64,000 nucleotides of DNA from an uncultured Lachnospiraceae bacterium (GTDB lineage: Bacteria > Bacillota > Clostridia > Lachnospirales > Lachnospiraceae), in the NCBI GenBank assembly GCA_947644545.1, contig CANRZW010000002.1, positions 124,001 through 188,000 of the forward strand, in the 5' to 3' direction. This document shows, piece after piece, positions 29,121 to 39,132 of the stretch; position 1 is the stretch's first letter; each line of letters starts with the position of its first letter. The notes beneath the pieces are model-generated. The model was given only the letters and a program-made list of their open reading frames with translations, had not been told where the DNA came from and did not search any database. A program made the translations under genes and the position numbers.

Positions 29121-29168
29121 CTGCATGGCCATCCCTGCTATGAAAGTCAGAGACATTTTCATAGCAGG
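29121..29168. repeat. Decayed family B repeat in the gap-pgk spacer
   Basis: CTGCATGGCCATCC followed by CTATGAAAGTC-AGAGACATTTTCATAG matches the last two hairpins of the repeats at 19777 and 59298, with several substitutions. Just upstream AGGCTCGGCC/GGCCGGGCCT (29085-29110) forms another GC-rich hairpin that may act as a processing or partial termination site. Confidence 0.5.
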
Positions 29169-29205
29169 AGGAAAGCAAAACAATAAAATCAGGAGGAACT
29201 TTAAA

Positions 29206-30438
29206 ATGGCTTTAAACAAGAAATCTGTAGATGACATTAATGTAAAAGGCAAACGCGTTCTGGTAAGATGTGACTTTAACGTGCCTTTGAAGGAAGGAAA
29301 GATCACAGATGAGACCCGTATCGTGGCAGCGCTTCCTACGATCAACAAGTTGATCGCTGACGGCGGCAAGGTTATTCTCTGCTCCCATCTGGGTAAAGTG
29401 AAGAACGGCCCCAATGAGGGTGAGTCCCTTGCACCTGTAGCAGAGAGACTGTCCGAGAAGCTGGGCAAGCCTGTTAACTTCGTAGCGGATTACAATGTAA
29501 CCGGCGAAGCTGCTACGGCAGCAGTTGCAGCTATGAGCGAAGGCGATGTAGTGCTTCTGCAGAACACCCGTTTCCGTGGCAAGGAAGAGACCAAGCCTAC
29601 AGATGCAGGTGAGGCATTTGCGAAGGAGCTGGCTGATCTGGCTGACGTTTATGTATGTGACGCATTCGGTTCTGCGCACAGAGCACATGCATCCGTGGCT
29701 GTTGTTACGAAGTATATCTCTGAGAAAGGCGGCGAGAACGCAGTTGGGTACTTAATGCAGAAAGAGATCGATTTCCTGGGGAATGCGGTAGAGAATCCGG
29801 TAAGACCTTTCGTAGCGATCCTTGGCGGCGCTAAGGTAGCTGATAAGCTGAATGTTATCAACAACCTGTTGGAGAAGTGTGATACCCTGATCATCGGCGG
29901 CGGTATGGCATTTACTTTCCTGAAAGCACAGGGCATGGAGATCGGTAACTCTCTGGTGGACGACGAGAAGCTTGACTACTGTAAAGAGATGATGGATAAG
30001 GCTGAGAAGCTGGGCAAGAAGCTGCTTCTTCCGGTTGATACGACTGTTGCTTCCGGTTTCCCGAATCCGATCGATGCTGAGATTGAGGTAGAAGTGGTTG
30101 ATGCTGATAAGATCCCGGCTGACAAGGAAGGTCTGGATATCGGCACGAAGACGGCTGAGCTGTATGCAGATGCAGTGAAGTCCGCTAAGACCGTAGTTTG
30201 GAACGGACCGATGGGCGTATTCGAGAATCCGATCCTTGCAAAAGGTACGATCGCAGTAGCAAAATCTCTGGCTGAGACATCCGCAACAACGATCATCGGT
30301 GGTGGTGACAGTGCAGCGGCAGTTAACCAGTTAGGTTTCGCTGATAAGATGTCCCACATCTCCACAGGCGGCGGCGCTTCCCTTGAGTTCTTAGAGGGTA
30401 AGGAACTTCCCGGCGTAGTAGCAGCAGACGACAAATAG
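29206..30438 (+). CDS. pgk: Phosphoglycerate kinase
   Basis: 410 residues. [13 protein letters not shown] and ICSHLG-type substrate motifs at the N-terminus, [12 protein letters not shown] in the hinge, and nucleotide-site GGGDSAAAV with [14 protein letters not shown] at the C-terminus. It transfers phosphate from 1,3-bisphosphoglycerate to ADP. The frame is open from 29113, but ATG 29206 has AGGAGG ten bases before it and begins with the conserved N-terminus. Highly biased codon use, like gap. Confidence 0.97.
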   Translation: MALNKKSVDDINVKGKRVLVRCDFNVPLKEGKITDETRIVAALPTINKLIADGGKVILCSHLGKVKNGPNEGESLAPVAERLSEKLGKPVNFVADYNVTGEAATAAVAAMSEGDVVLLQNTRFRGKEETKPTDAGEAFAKELADLADVYVCDAFGSAHRAHASVAVVTKYISEKGGENAVGYLMQKEIDFLGNAVENPVRPFVAILGGAKVADKLNVINNLLEKCDTLIIGGGMAFTFLKAQGMEIGNSLVDDEKLDYCKEMMDKAEKLGKKLLLPVDTTVASGFPNPIDAEIEVEVVDADKIPADKEGLDIGTKTAELYADAVKSAKTVVWNGPMGVFENPILAKGTIAVAKSLAETSATTIIGGGDSAAAVNQLGFADKMSHISTGGGASLEFLEGKELPGVVAADDK

Positions 30439-30486
30439 AAATAGTTATCCGTGCCCGGACAAACAGGGTACGAGTCAATAGAAATG

Positions 30487-30519
30487 CCTGTGCGGCAGCC
30501 TGACGGCAGGCCGCGCAGG
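30487..30519 (+). other. RNA hairpin between pgk and tpiA
   Basis: CCTGTGCGG / CCGCGCAGG (one G-T pair) with an inner CCTG-ACGG-CAGG, and no T-run. Likely an mRNA stability or processing hairpin in the polycistronic glycolytic message. Confidence 0.45.
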
Positions 30520-30552
30520 TTTGGAAAGCAGATAAAAAGGAGAAGAGTGAAA

Positions 30553-31302
30553 ATGGCAAGAAGAAAGATCGTAGCCGGTAACTGGAAGATGAACATGACT
30601 CCCAGTGAGGCAGTAAAATTATGTGGTGAATTAAAGGATCTTGTGAAATCCGATGATGTGGACGTAGTATACTGCGTACCGGCGATCGATATCGTACCGG
30701 TGGTAGAGGCTGTTAAGGGTACTAACGTGGAAGTTGGCGCTGAGAATATGTACTTCGAGGAGAAGGGTGCATTCACGGGTGAGATTTCCGCTTCCATGTT
30801 GAAGGATGCAGGTGTGAAGTATGTGATTATCGGACATTCCGAGAGACGTGATTACTTCAAGGAGGACGACGCGCTTCTGAACAAGAAAGTGAAGAAGGCT
30901 CTGGAAGCAGGTCTTGTACCGATCCTTTGCTGTGGTGAGACGTTAGAGCAGAGAGAGATGGGCGTTACCATGGATTGGATCAGACTGCAGATCAAATCCG
31001 ATCTTACAGGGGTTACCGCAGATCAGGTTAAGGGCATGGTTATCGCTTATGAGCCGATCTGGGCGATCGGTACCGGCAAGACAGCTACCACGGAACAGGC
31101 TGAGGAAGTATGTAAGGGCATTCGTGACTGCATCGCTGAGATCTATGACGAAGCTACCGCAGAGGCAGTTCGTATCCAGTACGGCGGTTCCGTAAATGCA
31201 GGCAATGCGGCAGAGCTGTTCGCACAGCCGGATATTGACGGCGGCCTGGTAGGCGGCGCCTCCCTGAAGGCTGACTTTGGCAAGATCGTTAACTATAAGT
31301 AA
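30553..31302 (+). CDS. tpiA: Triosephosphate isomerase
   Basis: 249 residues. GNWKMN at the N-terminus with the substrate lysine, catalytic histidine in [10 protein letters not shown], catalytic Glu in [14 protein letters not shown], and phosphate loop [10 protein letters not shown] plus [10 protein letters not shown]. It interconverts dihydroxyacetone phosphate and glyceraldehyde-3-phosphate. ATG 30553 follows AAGGAG at ten bases; the open frame back to 30451 has no ribosome site and contains the hairpin. Last gene of the glycolytic cluster. Confidence 0.97.
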   Translation: MARRKIVAGNWKMNMTPSEAVKLCGELKDLVKSDDVDVVYCVPAIDIVPVVEAVKGTNVEVGAENMYFEEKGAFTGEISASMLKDAGVKYVIIGHSERRDYFKEDDALLNKKVKKALEAGLVPILCCGETLEQREMGVTMDWIRLQIKSDLTGVTADQVKGMVIAYEPIWAIGTGKTATTEQAEEVCKGIRDCIAEIYDEATAEAVRIQYGGSVNAGNAAELFAQPDIDGGLVGGASLKADFGKIVNYK

Positions 31303-31400
31303 TCGGATGTGACAGTCCTGTCATGAAAAATGAGGACTGCTCTGTTACGATCAACAGCATCAGGATCAGAAGAATAAAATCTTTTGCAATTCATAAATTA

Positions 31401-31447
31401 CAAAACTCACTTCAAATGATGGGATTCACAATTTGAAGTGAGTTTTG
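31401..31447. terminator. Bidirectional terminator after tpiA
   Basis: A perfect 17-bp inverted repeat (CAAAACTCACTTCAAAT and its complement) with a 13-base loop; four T residues close each arm. It also serves the converging MATE gene. Confidence 0.75.
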
Positions 31448-31515
31448 TATGTCAGAAGAAATTTTCCGGTTATCCGAGTCCGCGAAGCGAGTCCCGCAGG
31501 CGGGCGCTATTCTTC

Positions 31516-32880
31516 TTACCGAGTCAGATCCTGTACCCATTTATACTTTCGGAACCGCGCCATCACCCATGGAATCTTCCCCACTTCATCCAGGCAGGTG
31601 CAGGCGTAGACTGCTAACGGTGACCAGTGCAGGACGAAAGCGCCGATGAGCGCCAGTGGTATGGCAATACACCACATGCAGACGATCAGGCTGTACATAT
31701 CGAACAGGGTATCGCCGCCGCCGTCCAGGACACCGTTGATCGTGACGGTATTGACGCAGCGGCCGATCATATAGAAGGACATGATCACCATCATGCCTGT
31801 AAGGTAGCCACGCGCCTGCTCTGTCAAAATAACCATCCGCACGACAAAGGGCGTTATGGCGAGCACAAGGGCGGTGGAGAGGAAACCGATGACGTAGGAG
31901 ATGTTTTTGAGTTTGGTTCCATAAGCTTTGCCCAGTTCCAGCCGTCCGGCTCCCAGTTCATTGCCGACGATGATGCCGGCTGCACTGCCGATGCCGTTGC
32001 ACATGCAGCAGATTAAGTCTCTGGCAACCGCCGATACGGAGTTGGCCGCCGCGGCGTCAGTACCCATATGGCCCATGATCGCGGTATAGGAGGTAAAGCC
32101 GACACCCCAGCATAAGGAACCGCCCATCAGTGGCAGACATTGCCTGATAAAATCGGCTTTCAGCTGTCTTGGCAGCTTGAGAAACCGGTCAAATGCCGGG
32201 CGGATATAGGAGGATTGAGACGATACGGCCACGCATAAGGCAAGCTCTACAACGCGGGAAAGCGTGGTGGCAAGGGCAGCGCCGCGTGCCTGCATCCTGG
32301 GCGCTCCAAGCAGTCCGAAGATAAAGACCGCATTCAGGACTATATTCAGGAGTACGGCGCAGGAACTGATGAGAGCGCCGGGCTTTACATGATCCGATAC
32401 TTTCATGATTGTCAGATAGCACTGCGAGATGCCTGTGAGCAGATAGGACCAGCCTGCGATGCGCAGATAGGAACTGCCAAGAGCAATCAGCGGTGCATCA
32501 TGCGTAAAGATATGCATCAGCATCTCCGGCATCAGTTCACAGGCCAGGAAAAACAGGACGGAAGTGATGCCGCAGAAGCGGAGCATCATATTGAAGACAT
32601 CTTCCAGCGTATGCTTGTCACCCTTGCCCCAGTACTGTGCGCCAAGGATGGCGCCGGCGCCTGTGATGGCCATCAGAAACATATTCTGGACAAACTGGAT
32701 CTGGGTGGCCAGGGAAACGGCGGTCATTTCATCCTGCGCCACTTTACCAAGCATCAGGGCATCCCCAGCAGCCACCGACGCCAGCATCAGACTTTGCAGA
32801 GCGATCGGGAGTGCAAGTCTCGTCAGATTTCTGTAAAATTCTTTCTTGTCGATCTGTACTTTTGTATTTTTCTCTTTCAT
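31516..32880 (-). CDS. MATE-family efflux transporter
   Basis: 454 residues with twelve predicted membrane helices in two similar halves. The N-terminal helix ALPIALQSLMLASVAAGDALMLGKV and QFVQNMFLMAITGAGAILGAQYWGKGD (shown by its GAQYWGKGD end) are typical MATE features. These proteins export drugs or metabolites in exchange for sodium or protons. It stands alone and is divergent from the DUF4317 gene; the substrate is unknown. Confidence 0.9.
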   Translation of the reverse strand: MKEKNTKVQIDKKEFYRNLTRLALPIALQSLMLASVAAGDALMLGKVAQDEMTAVSLATQIQFVQNMFLMAITGAGAILGAQYWGKGDKHTLEDVFNMMLRFCGITSVLFFLACELMPEMLMHIFTHDAPLIALGSSYLRIAGWSYLLTGISQCYLTIMKVSDHVKPGALISSCAVLLNIVLNAVFIFGLLGAPRMQARGAALATTLSRVVELALCVAVSSQSSYIRPAFDRFLKLPRQLKADFIRQCLPLMGGSLCWGVGFTSYTAIMGHMGTDAAAANSVSAVARDLICCMCNGIGSAAGIIVGNELGAGRLELGKAYGTKLKNISYVIGFLSTALVLAITPFVVRMVILTEQARGYLTGMMVIMSFYMIGRCVNTVTINGVLDGGGDTLFDMYSLIVCMWCIAIPLALIGAFVLHWSPLAVYACTCLDEVGKIPWVMARFRKYKWVQDLTR

Positions 32881-33149
32881 GTCATGTATCCTCGCATGAT
32901 TTATTTATGTATTTCGGTAAGGCCGATTAGTCTTCATCATACTATATCTCAGATCGAATTACCAGTATGAGTCTGCAAGAAAATAATTTGTGCCGAAGCG
33001 TCACAAATTCTGTTGATCGCAGAGCAAGGTACTTAGGCAATGGGTGAAAAATCGTTGAAGCGACAGAGCATTTGTGATAAGGTAATCATGAACCATTATT
33101 TATTATGGATAGTGCAGGCACAGTCCGCAATATCCACGTGGAGGTAACT

Positions 33150-33764
33150 ATGAAGATCGATCGTGAAGATATGCTGGAGCTTACCAGAAGGATGACGGTT
33201 TCGAGGAACTGTTTCAGCAGAATAGCCGGCGCCTATATGGATGAGGAAGGCTATATCGACGGCACATTTCATACGAATTTCCTAAAGCTGTCTGCTTCGG
33301 ATAGAGCAAGAAATCTGGAGATTGCCAAAGCCATCCCTTTTTCGGAGACAAATGTACAGCTGACGGATCATCGGCTGGGAGCGGGAGCAAGGAAGCCGGG
33401 CGGCTTCTGGCAGTTATTAATGGCGCTGCGCGAATGTGAGATGAAGAATGATGCGCTGCTTCTGTCTCTTTACGAGTACATAGGGGAGCGTTACCATGCA
33501 GATCATCCTTATGGCATCTATGTCTTCTATGGAAATTATGATGTGCCGGTGAAGGGAAAGGATAAGGCGAGCCAGTGGGAGTCGGAGGAAGTGTATCGGT
33601 TCTTAATCTGTGCAGTATGTCCCGTGAGCGGGGATTATGAAGCGGGAAAACCGGAGTGCGGGTTCCTGTTCCCGGCATTCAATAACCGGAGTACGGATAT
33701 GGACGGGGTATGCCTTTATGCGGCGGACGGGAAGCAGGAGGAGATGGCGGCGCTGTTTTCGTGA
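33150..33764 (+). CDS. DUF4317-like protein
   Basis: 204 residues from ATG 33150, eight bases after GGAGG; ATG 33105 is in frame but has no ribosome site. The N-terminus (MLELTRRMTVSRNCFSRIAGAYMDEEG) and the C-terminal CGFLFPAFNNRSTDMDGVCLY match what I remember of DUF4317, a Clostridia family of unknown function. It is shorter than many members, lacking the long C-terminal extension. Cytoplasmic by appearance. Confidence 0.65.
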   Translation: MKIDREDMLELTRRMTVSRNCFSRIAGAYMDEEGYIDGTFHTNFLKLSASDRARNLEIAKAIPFSETNVQLTDHRLGAGARKPGGFWQLLMALRECEMKNDALLLSLYEYIGERYHADHPYGIYVFYGNYDVPVKGKDKASQWESEEVYRFLICAVCPVSGDYEAGKPECGFLFPAFNNRSTDMDGVCLYAADGKQEEMAALFS

Positions 33765-33851
33765 GCGGTATCTGTGAGCGCGCCCTGATTTGTATATTTT
33801 GTATATTGCGAAAGAAGGAAGGAACAGGATGACATAAGGAGGTATCGGCAT

Positions 33852-34262
33852 ATGTGGACATGTCCAAAATGCGGGCGCAGTTTTAAGAGACAGGGGCAGG
33901 AGCATTACTGCGGGAAAGCGCCGGAGTCGATCGACGAATATATAGAGGCACAGCCCGAGGAGACGAGACAGTATTTGAATGCAGTGCGGGACGCGATACG
34001 CACGGCGCTGCCGGATGCTGAGGAGCGTATTTCATGGAGTATGCCGACTTTCTGGAACAAGCATAATATTATACATTTTGCAGGCTTTCGGAAGCATATC
34101 GGTCTGTATCCGGGACCGGAGGCGGTCATGGAATTTGCGGAGCGTCTGCGTGAATATAAGACAAGCAAGGGTACGATCCAGTTTCCATACAGCAAACCGC
34201 TTCCACTGTCTCTGATCGCGGATATTGCCGTGTGGTGTTACACAACAGGAAAGCATCCGTAA
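33852..34262 (+). CDS. DUF1801 protein with an N-terminal Cys/His motif
   Basis: 136 residues. Residues 4-20 (CPKCGRSFKRQGQEHYC) look like a small zinc-binding knuckle. Residues 25-135 form a DUF1801/YdhG-type domain, with IDEYIEAQPEETRQYLNAVRDAI, SWSMPTFW, HIGLYPG and IQFPYSKPLP. Related YdhG proteins have been linked to iron handling, but the function is not established. AAGGAGG precedes the ATG. Confidence 0.75.
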   Translation: MWTCPKCGRSFKRQGQEHYCGKAPESIDEYIEAQPEETRQYLNAVRDAIRTALPDAEERISWSMPTFWNKHNIIHFAGFRKHIGLYPGPEAVMEFAERLREYKTSKGTIQFPYSKPLPLSLIADIAVWCYTTGKHP

Positions 34263-34374
34263 GGCGCCAGGAAGAGCAGGGCGGCCTGCCGGTTAGAGGT
34301 AACAAGATGATAAGATGAGTAGATCCATGGATCTGTCTTAAACGGACATAATAATGAAGAAAGGAACGATAACG

Positions 34375-35202
34375 ATGGTACAATTTCATGCAGAAAAGAT
34401 TTCGGAACATGTAACGAGGATCTACGGCCTTGCCGGAGAGCAGATGTATCTGGTGGAGGGGACACAGCGGGCGGCGCTTGTCGATACGGGCAGCGGTGCG
34501 GGGAGTCTTCGACAGTATGTGGAGACTTTGACGGACAAGCCGGTCATTGTGCTTTTGACCCACGGACATGTGGATCATGCCATGGGAGCGCCGGAATTTG
34601 ATACGGTCTACATGAGCAGGAAAGATGACTATATTTACGCGCAGCATTGCGAGCTGGAAGTAAGGAAAAGATTTCTCTTTGAGTCTCCAATGTTCGCAGA
34701 GGTGGCAGAGGAAGATTATATTCCGGTGACGCCGCCGGATGCGTTCCTGAATATGGAGGAAGGAGACGTCTTTGATCTTGGAGGCGTATCGATCGAGATC
34801 TATGCCTGCCCGGGACATACGAGGGGCAGCGTATGTATGCTGATCAGAGAGGAGAGAACGTTGATTACCGGGGATGCCTGCAATGGTTTTACCTTTCTGT
34901 TTGACGCCTATTCCACGGGGCTTAGCACCTATGAAAAGAATCTGCAGGAGTTGAAAGATAAGACGGCAGGGAAATTTGACCGTGTATATCTGTCACACGG
35001 GCCGGGCCGGGATTATCCGGCGGCATTGCTGGACGAGGTGCTGGAGGTTTGTGAGGATATCAAGCATGGAAACGTGGATGATGTTCCTTTTGAATCCAGG
35101 GGACGGAAGGCGCATATCGCCAAGGCATTGTCAAAGGAAGGCGGACGTCCGGACGGAAAGATCGGTAATATTGTGTACGATAAGAAGCGGATCGAAGAAT
35201 AG
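34375..35202 (+). CDS. MBL-fold metallo-hydrolase
   Basis: About 275 residues from ATG 34375, nine bases after AAGGA; ATG 34354 is possible but has no Shine-Dalgarno. Metal ligands are THGHVDHAMG, the histidine in CPGHTRGS, the aspartate in LITGDAC and the histidine in LSHGPG. It belongs to the metallo-beta-lactamase superfamily; substrate unknown. Possibly transcribed with the DUF1801 gene. Confidence 0.82.
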   Translation: MVQFHAEKISEHVTRIYGLAGEQMYLVEGTQRAALVDTGSGAGSLRQYVETLTDKPVIVLLTHGHVDHAMGAPEFDTVYMSRKDDYIYAQHCELEVRKRFLFESPMFAEVAEEDYIPVTPPDAFLNMEEGDVFDLGGVSIEIYACPGHTRGSVCMLIREERTLITGDACNGFTFLFDAYSTGLSTYEKNLQELKDKTAGKFDRVYLSHGPGRDYPAALLDEVLEVCEDIKHGNVDDVPFESRGRKAHIAKALSKEGGRPDGKIGNIVYDKKRIEE

Positions 35203-35252
35203 GACCGCACCGATCGCGGTGACGACAAGTCGCCCTTTTTTCCCTGAGTCTC

Positions 35253-35281
35253 TGGACAAAACTGACTAAAAAAGGTATACT
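35253..35281 (+). promoter_or_regulatory. Promoter of the GGDEF-like gene
   Basis: TGGACA (35253-35258), 17-base spacer, TATACT (35276-35281). Confidence 0.55.
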
Positions 35282-35376
35282 GATTTGTAGTAAAATGCGA
35301 GGGTATGTAAAGCAGATCCCACAGGCGGGCTTTGCTCGTTTGGTTCCAGGGACTAAGACAGGAGAGGTTACAGACT

Positions 35377-36306
35377 ATGGATTACAAGGCAATTCCTTTT
35401 GAGAAGAGGATCAAAAGCAATATCAGAAATTATGCGTTGGATAATTTATACACCATCGATACGTTGAGAGAATATTGTAAGGCGCTTCACGCACTGACAG
35501 GAGTAGATATTCTGCTCACGGAAAGGCATGGTGAGAAGGTAGTATCGGTTGGCGGATTCGCCGGATTCACGCCGGATGTAGTCGGAGAACCCGGTCGTAA
35601 AGTGAGAGTTTACGGCAGGACGATCGCGCATCTGTATGCGCAGATGGAGAAAGTGCCGGATACGATGCGCCAGGAGGTAGGCAATCTTCTGGATGAATTT
35701 GCGAAGATGCTTTCTCAGTGGGGAGAAGAGGCATATTTACATAAGGAATCTTCTATTTATATGGACGAGCTGGAAGAGAAGGTGGGTGTGCAGCATGTGC
35801 AGACGGCCAGAGGAGAGAAAGAGGATGTCCTGACAGGCGTTTATCATAAGCATTACTTTGAGGAGCAGATGGAGCGTCTGGATGGTTTGAGCGTTGCACC
35901 GGTGGCAGTGGTCAATGCGAACATTAATGACTGGAAGTTCGTCAATGATCATTTCGGAGACGAGGAGAGCGACAGGTTGATCCGGACGATCGCCGATCTG
36001 TTGAAGCAGGAAGCGAAACCGGACTATGTCATCGGCCGGGTGGACGGCGATGTGTTCATTATCCTGATTCCCATGGCGGAGGACGGCGAAGCGGAGGAAT
36101 ACTGCGCGCATGTGCAGCAGGCGTGTATGGATTATGAGGACCCAATTCTGGCGCCTTCCGTGGCCTGCGGCATCGTCTACAAGACGAATGTGGAGGAACA
36201 GCTTAAGGATAAGCTGCCGGATGCGGAATACGAGATGTTCAACAATAAGTTCGAGATCAAGAATGCGCCCGGTTACCGTGAGAGGCTGGCGCATGGCGTG
36301 AAATAA
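35377..36306 (+). CDS. Degenerate GGDEF-domain protein with N-terminal sensory region
   Basis: 309 residues from ATG 35377, after GGAGAGG. Residues 1-130 look like a PocR- or GAF-like ligand-binding region (LREYCKALHALTGVDILLTE). Residues 150-300 follow the diguanylate cyclase fold (DVLTGVYHKHYFEEQMERL, then ANINDWKFVNDHFGDEESDRLIR). The signature loop is RVDGDVF instead of GGDEF, so two catalytic positions differ and cyclase activity is doubtful. It may bind nucleotide as a sensor, or be a remnant of c-di-GMP signalling. No EAL or PilZ gene is in the window. Confidence 0.7.
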   Translation: MDYKAIPFEKRIKSNIRNYALDNLYTIDTLREYCKALHALTGVDILLTERHGEKVVSVGGFAGFTPDVVGEPGRKVRVYGRTIAHLYAQMEKVPDTMRQEVGNLLDEFAKMLSQWGEEAYLHKESSIYMDELEEKVGVQHVQTARGEKEDVLTGVYHKHYFEEQMERLDGLSVAPVAVVNANINDWKFVNDHFGDEESDRLIRTIADLLKQEAKPDYVIGRVDGDVFIILIPMAEDGEAEEYCAHVQQACMDYEDPILAPSVACGIVYKTNVEEQLKDKLPDAEYEMFNNKFEIKNAPGYRERLAHGVK

Positions 36307-36328
36307 GATAACTGAGATGATATAGAAG

Positions 36329-36367
36329 CTGCCGCAAAACGGGAAGTTCAGGTTTTGCGGCAGTTTT
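36329..36367 (+). terminator. Rho-independent terminator after the GGDEF-like gene
   Basis: CTGCCGCAAAAC (36329-36340) / GTTTTGCGGCAG (36352-36363) followed by TTTT. The remaining 36368-36620 is AT-rich and holds no gene. Confidence 0.85.
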
Positions 36368-36620
36368 ATGTGCATTGTGCTCTTTCAGGATGGAAAAGGC
36401 ACCGTGCTACCCTGCTTTCAGTCTTATATTCTGGCGGGTTATAAATATTAGACCACTTATGGGAAAGAAGAACGCGGTCTGTGAGGTTTGACCCTGGTAT
36501 CCTAAATTATAAAATAAATATTAAATTGCACTTCACGATACAAAACGAGATAGAGAGAGTAAAACAAAGAAAACAAGAGATAATATAAGAAAATTATGTG
36601 ATAAATAGGGATAAATCAAT

Positions 36621-36688
36621 TTGCAAACACACACATATGAAGATAATATATGTTTCAGCAGTTAGCACTCAACATGAATGAGTGCTAA
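36621..36688 (+). promoter_or_regulatory. groESL promoter with CIRCE element
   Basis: TTGCAA (36621-36626), 17-base spacer, TAATAT (36644-36649), then a perfect CIRCE: TTAGCACTC-N9-GAGTGCTAA at 36662-36688. CIRCE is the HrcA operator, so heat-shock repression by HrcA is predicted; hrcA itself is not in the window. Confidence 0.93.
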
Positions 36689-36732
36689 TAACAAGATGCA
36701 TACTAAGATTTTTCTATAAGGAGGCAGCAGAT

Positions 36733-37017
36733 ATGAAATTAACACCACTTGGCGACAGAGTAGTATTGAAACAGTTGGTTGCAGAGGAGACGACGAAGTC
36801 CGGCATCGTTTTACCGGGACAGAGCAAGGAGAAGCCGCAGCAGGCAGAGGTAATCGCAGTAGGCCCCGGCGGTGTAGTGGATGGCAAGGAAGTGAAGATG
36901 GAAGTAAAGGTTGGCGATCAGGTTATTTATTCCAAATACGCCGGCACGGAAGTGAAACTGGAAGAGGAAGAGTACATCATCGTTAAGCAGAATGATATTC
37001 TTGCAGTCATCGAATAG
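36733..37017 (+). CDS. groES: Co-chaperonin GroES
   Basis: 94 residues, standard GroES size. It begins with [12 protein letters not shown], has the mobile loop around [19 protein letters not shown], and ends in [14 protein letters not shown]. It forms the heptameric lid of GroEL. AAGGAGG precedes ATG 36733. It is 111 bases upstream of groEL under a CIRCE-controlled promoter. Confidence 0.97.
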   Translation: MKLTPLGDRVVLKQLVAEETTKSGIVLPGQSKEKPQQAEVIAVGPGGVVDGKEVKMEVKVGDQVIYSKYAGTEVKLEEEEYIIVKQNDILAVIE

Positions 37018-37125
37018 ATATGACAGATATAGCAGCGGGTTTTTAAGCGCGAAGAAAGCGCAGATTAACAGCGCGGCAGAAGTTTTGATCAAGTATGCGC
37101 AAGCAATCAATTTAGGAGGACATGA

Positions 37126-38751
<1,626 letters not shown>

Positions 38752-38790
38752 GCCAAAGCGGCACGGCATGAATGTCTGATCAATAGTATG

Positions 38791-38822
38791 CCCCCTGGTC
38801 CGGAGTTTTCCGGACCAGGGGG
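38791..38822 (+). terminator. groEL terminator
   Basis: Perfect 13-bp stem CCCCCTGGTCCGG / CCGGACCAGGGGG with a six-base loop; the T-rich tract is short and interrupted (TCACTTTA). Confidence 0.8.
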
Positions 38823-38855
38823 TCACTTTATATACAAAGGGATCTGGGAGAAAAG

Positions 38856-38969
38856 TTGACGGGATATTATGTGATCGGCTGCGGGCGCAGCGCAACGTTG
38901 GAGGATGAGCGGCAGGGCGTGTATCTTTCCGATCACTATCCTGTATGCGCGGTATTGGCAATCGAATAG
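38856..38969 (+). pseudogene. C-terminal remnant of an endonuclease/exonuclease/phosphatase protein
   Basis: A 37-codon frame reads YYVIGCGRSATLEDE and ends QGVYLSDHYPVCAVLAIE. SDHYPV followed by a hydrophobic strand is the C-terminal catalytic motif (SDH) of the DNase I-like family. The rest of the roughly 250-residue domain is absent. A GGGAG precedes the TTG, but a functional 37-residue product is unlikely. After it, 38970-39035 reads protein-like in another frame (GDFYSGNMKELLEQAKRIF), possibly another remnant. Confidence 0.5.
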
Positions 38970-39035
38970 GGATGAAACCGGAGATTTTTATTCGGGAAAT
39001 ATGAAAGAACTGTTGGAACAGGCGAAAAGAATATT

Positions 39036-39064
39036 TTGACTTGCTTATGATTTGCGATTATAAT
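39036..39064 (+). promoter_or_regulatory. rel promoter
   Basis: TTGACT (39036-39041), 17-base spacer, perfect TATAAT (39059-39064). Confidence 0.75.
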
Positions 39065-39132
39065 AGGGAATAATGATATCAGAACTGACTGTTATGTCAG
39101 GTCATAAATAAGGCAGAATGGCTGGAGAGGCT

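Noticed and set aside
31479..31505. GC-rich stretch similar to segments near 35322 and 7735, considered as a third repeat family
   Set aside because: The shared core is only about ten bases (CAGGCGGGC-like), too short to call.
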